The position numbers and the translations under genes are program-made. This document shows positions 58,487-64,000 of a DNA stretch of 64,000 nt, one piece after another (position 1 is the first letter of the stretch; the number at the start of each line of letters is the position of its first letter). Under the pieces are notes generated by a model. It saw nothing but the letters and a program-made list of their open reading frames with translations. It had not been told where the DNA came from and searched no databases. This DNA is from Rhizobium jaguaris (GTDB lineage Bacteria > Pseudomonadota > Alphaproteobacteria > Rhizobiales > Rhizobiaceae): positions 2,046,001 to 2,110,000 of the forward strand of contig NZ_CP032695.1 in the NCBI RefSeq assembly GCF_003627755.1. Reading direction: 5' to 3'.

Positions 58487-58783
58487 ATGCGCGCACCTAC
58501 CGGATCCGTTACAGGGCTTTGCTCTGCGTCCGCCACCATGTTTGCAGTGGGAATGGCCTTTCTGGGTTACTGGGGAGTGTATGAACAGGGGCCGTGGCAT
58601 ACAGTCGATTATGTTGTGTTGGTCTTAGCTCTCATCGGATTTGCAGCACTTGGTTCTGTGCCTTGGATTGTGACCACGCCTGTCGCGGAGGAGGATGCAG
58701 AGAAAGTCGGCACCGCCAGGCGAGCGATGGCACTGGGGACGATGTTAATCTGGTTGGCCGTGGGTATTGCCGTATTTGCCTGA
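58487..58783 (+). CDS. Small membrane protein of unknown function
   Basis: About 98 residues with three hydrophobic segments (ATMFAVGMAFLGYWGVY, YVVLVLALIGFAALGSVPWIV, ALGTMLIWLAVGIAVFA) joined by a short acidic loop. No family recognised. The ATG at 58487 follows GGGA by about eight bases; ATGs at 58460 and 58448 are alternatives. The pattern looks like a genuine membrane protein rather than a chance frame. Confidence 0.6.
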   Translation: MRAPTGSVTGLCSASATMFAVGMAFLGYWGVYEQGPWHTVDYVVLVLALIGFAALGSVPWIVTTPVAEEDAEKVGTARRAMALGTMLIWLAVGIAVFA

Positions 58784-59160
58784 GCTACCCTGCGTGACCG
58801 CATACGGCCCGCAAAATAGGTCCACTTGAATCGATCGGCCCCGGCCGACTTCCAAAATGACAGAGGTTAAAGCATTTCACTCTAGCAAGCGGCTGACGCG
58901 CTTTCCTGTCGCGAAGTAGGCTGTTCGTCCATGGCCACGAAATGCGCGGCATGCTCTCGATCACAAGACACGCCTGCAAAGCAACCTTTTCGCACGTATC
59001 TCGCATCTGGACCGAGGCCCCAAAAACAGCCCGACAAATCGCGACTTTCAACCGCCGCTGCCACAATTACGCCTGCTGTTTTCGGGAATTGTCGCCGGCG
59101 CGTACGCCCTGTCACGTGGGGGCGCGATCCGGCGCGTTCTTTGGAAAAGTAGTTGTGACC
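58784..59160. other. Intergenic region before the second L,D-transpeptidase gene
   Basis: 377 bases. Open frames run into the next gene (from 58942) but have no family resemblance before the signal peptide at 59161. Nothing else recognised. Confidence 0.5.
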
Positions 59161-59940
59161 ATGAAGACTATAAAATTAGCCCTTTTGCCCGCTTTGGCCG
59201 TCCTGATGGCAAGCTCTGTGCATGCTCAGGAATGGAGGTACTCGCGGGATTATGGCGACGACCCGGATGGCGGCTATGCTGCTCAGCGCTATTGGCAGGA
59301 GGCGCCGCCGGACTATCGTGATTATCGGCGTTCCGGCGATGACTATTCCTACCGGGGTGATCCCTATGGCTATTATGACGACGAAGACGGCGATTTCCCG
59401 CCGCGCCGCCGTCCACAGCGACAGGCGTCGATCGATCAGGGCGCAATCTCTCCGCAATTCATTCCTGGCGCCAAGGACGATAGGCGGGCCGGGTTGGCGC
59501 GGTCGTCGATCCCGCGTGTGGTAGTCCCCTTTTCCGGCTACGAACCCGGTACAATCGTGATCTCCACCAAGGAAAAACGTCTCTATCTTGTGCTCAGCGA
59601 CGGAACTGCCCTCAAATACGGCATTGGTGTCGGCAAGCAGGGCTTCGCCTGGAAGGGCACGGAGACGATCAGCCGCAAGGCGGAGTGGCCGGACTGGACG
59701 CCACCCAAGGAAATGATCGCTCGCCGGCCAGAATTACCTGACCACATGGATGGCGGCCTCAATAATCCGCTCGGAGCGAGAGCGCTCTATCTCGGTTCCA
59801 CCCTCTACCGCATCCATGGCACCAATGAACCCAACTCGATCGGCAAGGCGGTATCTTCTGGCTGCATCCGCATGGCAAATCCGGATGTGATGGATCTCTA
59901 TAGCCGGGTCAGCGTCGGAACAAAGGTCGTTGTGCTCTGA
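59161..59940 (+). CDS. L,D-transpeptidase (YkuD), ErfK/YbiS-like
   Basis: The 259-residue periplasmic enzyme has a signal peptide (LLPALAVLMASSVHAQE), a Tyr/Asp/Arg-rich low-complexity linker (about residues 22-85), and a YkuD domain starting PGTIVISTKEKRLYLVLSDG. The catalytic motif is HGTNEPNSIGKAVSSGCIRM, with intact His, Cys and Arg and SSGC in place of SHGC, as in the ErfK group. The ATG at 59161 is chosen because it directly precedes the signal peptide; the frame is open further upstream. Relatives make 3-3 crosslinks or attach outer-membrane proteins to peptidoglycan. Confidence 0.92.
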   Translation: MKTIKLALLPALAVLMASSVHAQEWRYSRDYGDDPDGGYAAQRYWQEAPPDYRDYRRSGDDYSYRGDPYGYYDDEDGDFPPRRRPQRQASIDQGAISPQFIPGAKDDRRAGLARSSIPRVVVPFSGYEPGTIVISTKEKRLYLVLSDGTALKYGIGVGKQGFAWKGTETISRKAEWPDWTPPKEMIARRPELPDHMDGGLNNPLGARALYLGSTLYRIHGTNEPNSIGKAVSSGCIRMANPDVMDLYSRVSVGTKVVVL

Positions 59941-60145
59941 TTGCACCTTGGCGCTTGCTGGGCTGCCATGATCTGGAGATTGCGTATTTCAAAGCAGCGT
60001 GCACATCCTTGTGTCCGACGAGGGAACTGAGTTTGTTCTTGCGCTATCCGTTGGTTGGTCGCTAAGTCACGTTGCTGCATCCGTGAGCTTTTGTGGTCGA
60101 CAAGCAACCTCGGCCTGATCCAATACGAGAATCGAAGGCAATTCA

Positions 60146-61384
60146 ATGACCGGACAACTTTCTCTCCCCCGCGATCGGATTTCCGTGCTTTTGTTGGAAG
60201 GCATCAGTCAAAGCGCCGTGGACTACTTTGCGTCGTCTGGCTACGTCAATCTGACACATCTGCCGAAGGCTCTGGATGACAAGGATCTCAAAAGTCATAT
60301 AGCGGAAGCGCATATTGTCGGAATTCGCTCACGCACGCATCTGACAGAGGAAATTTTCAGTTCCGCGAAGAAGCTCATGGCTGTCGGCTGTTTTTCTGTG
60401 GGGACAAATCAGGTCGATCTGGATGCAGCCCGCCGACGCGGGATACCCGTGTTCAACGCCCCCTATTCGAATACGCGCTCGGTGGCAGAACTTGTCATCG
60501 GCGAAATCATAATGCTGACCCGGCGGATTTTCCCGCGTTCGGCTTCCGCTCATGAAGGCGGATGGGACAAATCTGCCGAAGGTAGTCGCGAGGTGCGCGG
60601 GAAAACGCTAGGCATTGTGGGCTATGGCAATATCGGCTCGCAGCTGAGCGTTCTTGCGGAAAGCATGGGTATGAACGTTCGCTATTTTGATCCGTCAGAT
60701 AAGCTTCGTCATGGCAATTCAGAATCGATGACAACGCTCGGCGAGCTTCTTGAAATCTCAGATTTCGTGACGATGCATGTTCCGGAAACGAGTTCGACGC
60801 GAAACATGATAACCGAGGCCGAACTGCGCAGGATGAAAAAGGGAGCGATTTTCATCAATAATTCCCGCGGGACCGTGGTGGATCTTGAAGCGCTCGCGAA
60901 GGTTTTGAAAGAAGGACATCTCGCAGGCGCGGCCGTGGACGTGTTCCCGAAGGAGCCGGCATCGAATAAGGAGCGTTTCGAAACGCCACTTCAGGGTTTG
61001 GAGAATGCCATTCTCACTCCGCATATTGGCGGGTCGACCGAAGAAGCCCAGGAGCGTATTGGCAGGGAAGTCTCCAGGAAGCTTGTCGAATATTCCGACG
61101 TCGGCTCGACGCTGGGGGCGGTCAATTTTCCCCAGGTTCAACTGCCGCCACGTCCAAACGGCACGCGTTTCATCCATGTTCACGAAAATCGCCCTGGCAT
61201 CCTAAATAGTCTGAATGTGATTTTTTCGTCCCGTGGACTGAATATCGTCGGCGAGTTCCTGCAGACGTATGGCGAAACGGGTTACGTGGTCATTGAAGCC
61301 GAGGGCGTTGGCCAGATAGCGGATGACATACTTGATGCGCTTCGCCAGATTCCGGGAACGATCCGAGCGCGATTGCTTTACTGA
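60146..61384 (+). CDS. serA: D-3-phosphoglycerate dehydrogenase, short ACT-containing form
   Basis: First step of serine synthesis: oxidises 3-phosphoglycerate to 3-phosphohydroxypyruvate with NAD. The 412-residue protein has the NAD-binding GIVGYGNIGSQLSVLAESMG, the catalytic Arg in INNSRGTVVD, Glu in the PKEPASN region and His in LTPHIGGSTEEAQ, and a C-terminal ACT domain (FIHVHENRPGILNSLNVIF) for feedback control by serine. Its length matches E. coli SerA, not the longer (about 530-residue) form also common in alphaproteobacteria, so a second enzyme elsewhere in the genome is likely. Monocistronic and convergent with the ATP-grasp gene. Confidence 0.92.
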   Translation: MTGQLSLPRDRISVLLLEGISQSAVDYFASSGYVNLTHLPKALDDKDLKSHIAEAHIVGIRSRTHLTEEIFSSAKKLMAVGCFSVGTNQVDLDAARRRGIPVFNAPYSNTRSVAELVIGEIIMLTRRIFPRSASAHEGGWDKSAEGSREVRGKTLGIVGYGNIGSQLSVLAESMGMNVRYFDPSDKLRHGNSESMTTLGELLEISDFVTMHVPETSSTRNMITEAELRRMKKGAIFINNSRGTVVDLEALAKVLKEGHLAGAAVDVFPKEPASNKERFETPLQGLENAILTPHIGGSTEEAQERIGREVSRKLVEYSDVGSTLGAVNFPQVQLPPRPNGTRFIHVHENRPGILNSLNVIFSSRGLNIVGEFLQTYGETGYVVIEAEGVGQIADDILDALRQIPGTIRARLLY

Positions 61385-61452
61385 CGCTGGTGGGAAAATA
61401 TATTCTGCAAGTGTTTCTGACGCAGTTTTATAGCCACAGGCAACTCGTGGTT

Positions 61453-62703
61453 CTAATATTGGTCGCGTTGCCGAACGCGCTGTTCCAGAGCGGCTTCAAA
61501 CGCTCGAAATAACTTCTTCATCACCTGCGCTTTGTAGGGAAACACCTCCGTTGAATCCATCCCGTGGACGTACATCCCCACATCGGCCTCGAACACCAGC
61601 AGGCGGCCATCGGGCAATTCGGCACAGTCGATGGCAAAATAGTCCAGTCCGAAACACCGACCGAGCTCGGCGAAGGCGTTTGCGTGGCGGATAGCGAAGT
61701 CCTCGTCGAAACTCGTCATCCAGGCGGCTTCCTCAGCACGCCTGTCCTCGAAATGCGACATGCGGGCGTTCTGGTAATGCACCATCCAGTGTTCGGAGAC
61801 AGCCATATGGCTGGCATAGGCTTTGCCGTCGATAAAGGCTATGCGTTGCTTGCGGAACTTGCCATCCTCGCTGCTGTAATCGATGAATGAGGCAACGTAA
61901 AATAGCGGGTCCGGATGCAGTTCCAAGAAGCCGCGCAACTGCGCGGGGTCGATGATCTTTTCCATGCCGTGGCCGGCATGGGTGTCGAGCGGGCGGACGA
62001 TGAACGGGTAGCTGACGATACCGGCGGCAGCCTCCAGGGCCAGCACACGGTTGGCGATGTCCTGAAGCACGTTTCTGGAAATTCGCGTGATGGCTGGCGT
62101 CACGACGGCAACTGCTTCCCGGAGCGATTCGGCGACGCCGTCGCGAGACAAACCCATGACCGCGCGCGGCGCATTATTCATTATTGGGCCGCGCCAGTCC
62201 CGCAGCAATCTTTCGAGATTAAGAAGCACAGGCAGATTTTCGGTCGATTCGGCAACGGCGACAAAGGCGATGTCATGATTCGGGATGTCGTCGAGGTTGG
62301 TCGTATCGGCATCGACATAGTGGAGCAGGACGTTGACGTTTGATTCTTCCAGCAGGAGCTCGATCGGCGTGTTCGCCATGAAGTCGCCTTTTGCGACGAG
62401 GACGAGGATGTTGAGGCCAGTGCCACTGCCGAACGTTACCCGGTAGGTCTTCGAGAGCCGAAGCGCGGCCCTTTGCGCGATCGCGGCCTCGCTTTTTTGG
62501 CCTACCGAATTCGTAATAATCGACAGGTCAAAAAAAGCTGCTGCATCGGAATGATCGGCCGTCACCCGGCCAAGGAGGTCGTGCCACAGGGGCATGATGT
62601 CACGCCCCTCGTAGATCGAGCGGATAATTTTTGCCTTGCCAATGATCTCCACCGGACCCGGCAGTCGTGAGTTAGGCGTCGGCTCCTTCGTCAAGATTTC
62701 CAT
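61453..62703 (-). CDS. ATP-grasp-domain protein of unknown substrate
   Basis: The 416-residue soluble protein has an N-terminal region (about 1-170) with IIRSIYEGRDIMPLWHDLL and TFGSGTGLNILVLVAKGDF, which resembles a pre-ATP-grasp domain. The C-terminal half carries ATP-grasp features (YPFIVRPLDTHAGHGMEKI, FYVASFIDYSSEDGKFRKQR, CFGLDYFAIDCAELPDGRLLVFEADV), including the acidic metal ligands. Such enzymes join a carboxylate to an amine or thiol via an acyl phosphate, as in glutathione synthase or RimK. No partner genes suggest the substrate. The nearest neighbour, serA, ends towards it. Confidence 0.8.
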   Translation of the reverse strand: MEILTKEPTPNSRLPGPVEIIGKAKIIRSIYEGRDIMPLWHDLLGRVTADHSDAAAFFDLSIITNSVGQKSEAAIAQRAALRLSKTYRVTFGSGTGLNILVLVAKGDFMANTPIELLLEESNVNVLLHYVDADTTNLDDIPNHDIAFVAVAESTENLPVLLNLERLLRDWRGPIMNNAPRAVMGLSRDGVAESLREAVAVVTPAITRISRNVLQDIANRVLALEAAAGIVSYPFIVRPLDTHAGHGMEKIIDPAQLRGFLELHPDPLFYVASFIDYSSEDGKFRKQRIAFIDGKAYASHMAVSEHWMVHYQNARMSHFEDRRAEEAAWMTSFDEDFAIRHANAFAELGRCFGLDYFAIDCAELPDGRLLVFEADVGMYVHGMDSTEVFPYKAQVMKKLFRAFEAALEQRVRQRDQY

Positions 62704-63335
62704 CGTTCGTTTTAGCTCGCGGGAAATATTCTCCCGTCTATTCTATTGACAAATCTCATAATCGCGTCGGCTCTTGCGCGCGTACCCAACTAAAAGTCAT
62801 GGCTATCAAAGTCATGGCTATCACCGTTGACTGACGGGACACTGAACTCGGATCAGCTCTCCACGTTTTGTAAACCCAGCGCGATGTTGCGAGGAAATGA
62901 ACGGCGGACATCAAAGCGCGACCTTGCTGACCGACGAGGACGTCGGCACCTTGAAACACCTCGCCAAGGAGGGCTTGGGCGCGCCCACCCGCTCCGGGCG
63001 CTGGCCTCCGATCTCGGCTACCTTGAGGCCTGGTGCGAGCTTGCCGTCGGCTCTCCCCTTTCCTGGTCGGCGCCGGAAGCACTGCAATTAAAGTTCATCG
63101 CGGATCATCTCTGGTAACCGCTCGAGCGTACCGAGGATCTCAATCCAGCACCGCGCATCGTCGTCTATCTCGGACAGGAGACCTTCCCGCTAAAAACGAC
63201 GTTGAAGCAATGCCGCTCGCCTCGCTAGGCAATGCCCTGCTTGATCTTGCTTAGGTGGCGGCGGGAACCAAGCGTTTCGACCTGCAACGGCTCGCGCGAG
63301 AGCGTGCCAAAAGGCGCCTTTCACCAACGCGAGGA
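62704..63335. other. Non-coding region with an integrase relic
   Basis: 632 bases between the ATP-grasp gene start and the penicillin-binding protein end. The middle holds the tyrosine recombinase remnant (62897-63117). The frame after it (RIVVYLGQETFPLKTT, about 63155-63225) could not be assigned. Confidence 0.5.
62897..63117 (+). pseudogene. Relic of a tyrosine recombinase/integrase (N-terminal domain)
   Basis: One frame reads LTDEDVGTLKHLAKEGLGAPTR; another, overlapping, continues HPLRALASDLGYLEAWC and SPLSWSAPEALQLKFIADHLW before a stop. Together they match the N-terminal SAM-like DNA-binding domain of rhizobial site-specific integrases (TLRALASDLAYLEAW..PLPWPAPEALLLKFVAHHLW). There is a frameshift, no start and no catalytic domain, so it is a dead fragment. 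Confidence 0.6.
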
Positions 63336-64000
63336 TCACTTTTCACAAAGCCGTCGCCCACCGCCATAGGGCTGGTAGGTGCAGTCCGCCGGGCGGAAAG
63401 AGCGGTAACTGCGGGAACAGGCGGTGATGTTGCAGGACTGCGTTGCCCCTGGGTTGTCGATCGCTGCTTCGGTCGATTGCGCTCCATTCGACGCAGGCTC
63501 GGACATCGCCTCGCGCATGAAGTCCCGCCAAATATGCGCCGGCAAGGCGCCGCCTGTGACCCCGTTCATTGGCGCGCCGTCGTCATTGCCCACCCATACG
63601 CCGGCGACGAGCGGTTCAGTGAAGCCGACGAACCAGGCATCGCGATTGTTCTGGCTGGTGCCTGTCTTGCCGGCCGCAAACATGCCAGGATCAGCTCCAC
63701 GTCCGGTGCCACGCTCGACCACCAACTGCAGCAGGCCGAGGAGATCGGACTGGTACGGGGAAAGGTCGATATTCGGCCTCACTTGTGAGCCAACGCGAAA
63801 CGCCTTTGGCTGTCCGGCAGCCTGAAAGTCCACAACGCCCCAGGGCTCGACGGGCGCCTTGCCGAGATGGACGGACGCATAGGCACTGGTAAGCTCAAGC
63901 AAGTTCACTTCAGATGTGCCGAGCGTCAGAGATGGTGTGTTGGCAAGCGGCGTCTTGATGCCGAGCTCGCGCGCGGCGGCAATCACATTGTCGAGCCCGA
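63336..64000 (-). CDS. Class A penicillin-binding protein, C-terminal part (5' end outside window)
   Basis: The frame is open through base 64000, so the N-terminal transglycosylase domain and the active-site Ser lie outside. The visible part is the end of a PBP1A/1B-type transpeptidase: GTSEVNLLELTSAYASVHLGK split across the conserved helix, FAAGKTGTSQNNRDAWFVGFT with the KTG motif, and WVGNDDGAPMNGVTGGALPAHIW. The tail carries a cysteine-rich BA14K-like motif (CNITACSRSYRSFRPADCTYQP), a rhizobial feature. The GTG at 63986 is internal, not the start. Function: peptidoglycan polymerisation and crosslinking. Confidence 0.9.
   Translation of the reverse strand, partial: GLDNVIAAARELGIKTPLANTPSLTLGTSEVNLLELTSAYASVHLGKAPVEPWGVVDFQAAGQPKAFRVGSQVRPNIDLSPYQSDLLGLLQLVVERGTGRGADPGMFAAGKTGTSQNNRDAWFVGFTEPLVAGVWVGNDDGAPMNGVTGGALPAHIWRDFMREAMSEPASNGAQSTEAAIDNPGATQSCNITACSRSYRSFRPADCTYQPYGGGRRLCEK

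Noticed and set aside
1..64000. tRNA, rRNA, CRISPR arrays or a complete prophage
   Set aside because: No cloverleaf with a recognisable TPsiC arm, no rRNA blocks, no regularly spaced short repeats and no phage structural genes were seen. The only regular repeats are protein-coding ones in the adhesin gene.

Overview
The window looks like chromosomal DNA of a Rhizobium-type alphaproteobacterium. It is GC-rich. It carries a cellulose operon of the rhizobial type, a RopA-type porin, short BA14K-like cysteine motifs at the end of a penicillin-binding protein, and many ABC importers. Naming a species would go beyond what can be read here.

Layout. 1-7.9 kb: the 3' part of bcsA, then bcsB, bcsZ and a TPR gene in the place bcsC occupies elsewhere, joined by overlapping stop/start codons. 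8.0-15.8 kb: a five-gene leftward operon (sulfatase, formylglycine-generating enzyme, SsuABC/TauABC-type importer) divergent from a LacI-family regulator and a second sulfatase. This is a self-contained module for taking up and desulfating an organic sulfate ester. 15.8-17.9 kb: a 1-Cys peroxiredoxin and an L,D-transpeptidase. 17.9-23.6 kb: a ribose-type sugar ABC importer with a fused ATPase-permease, divergent from an SMP-30/gluconolactonase gene. 23.8-33.6 kb: a broken TetR gene, a porin, a quinone-oxidoreductase-like/DoxX/LigB-DODA operon with a divergent LysR regulator, a chemotaxis receptor and two small genes.

34-55 kb holds the most distinctive system: a giant (about 4,280 residue) repeat adhesin, a divergent periplasmic-binding-protein-like lipoprotein, a LapG-type transglutaminase-like protease, and a leftward operon of TolC-like protein, type I secretion ATPase, HlyD adaptor and a small ribbon-helix-helix plus PAS-like protein. 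It resembles the LapA/LapG/LapBCE adhesin-release system, but no LapD (GGDEF-EAL receptor) is present in the window. Next to cellulose synthase this gives the window a strong attachment and biofilm theme.

56-64 kb: a C-terminal processing protease, a small membrane protein, a second L,D-transpeptidase, serA, an unassigned ATP-grasp protein, an integrase relic and the 3' end of a class A penicillin-binding protein.

Several genes are interrupted. The sulfonate-type permease breaks at a GGGG run, the sugar ATPase-permease at a TTTTTT run, and the TetR regulator near its C-terminal third. IS6-like and integrase relics lie at about 33.9 kb and 63.0 kb. The homopolymer breaks could be real mutations or sequencing errors. 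No tRNA, rRNA or CRISPR array was recognised.
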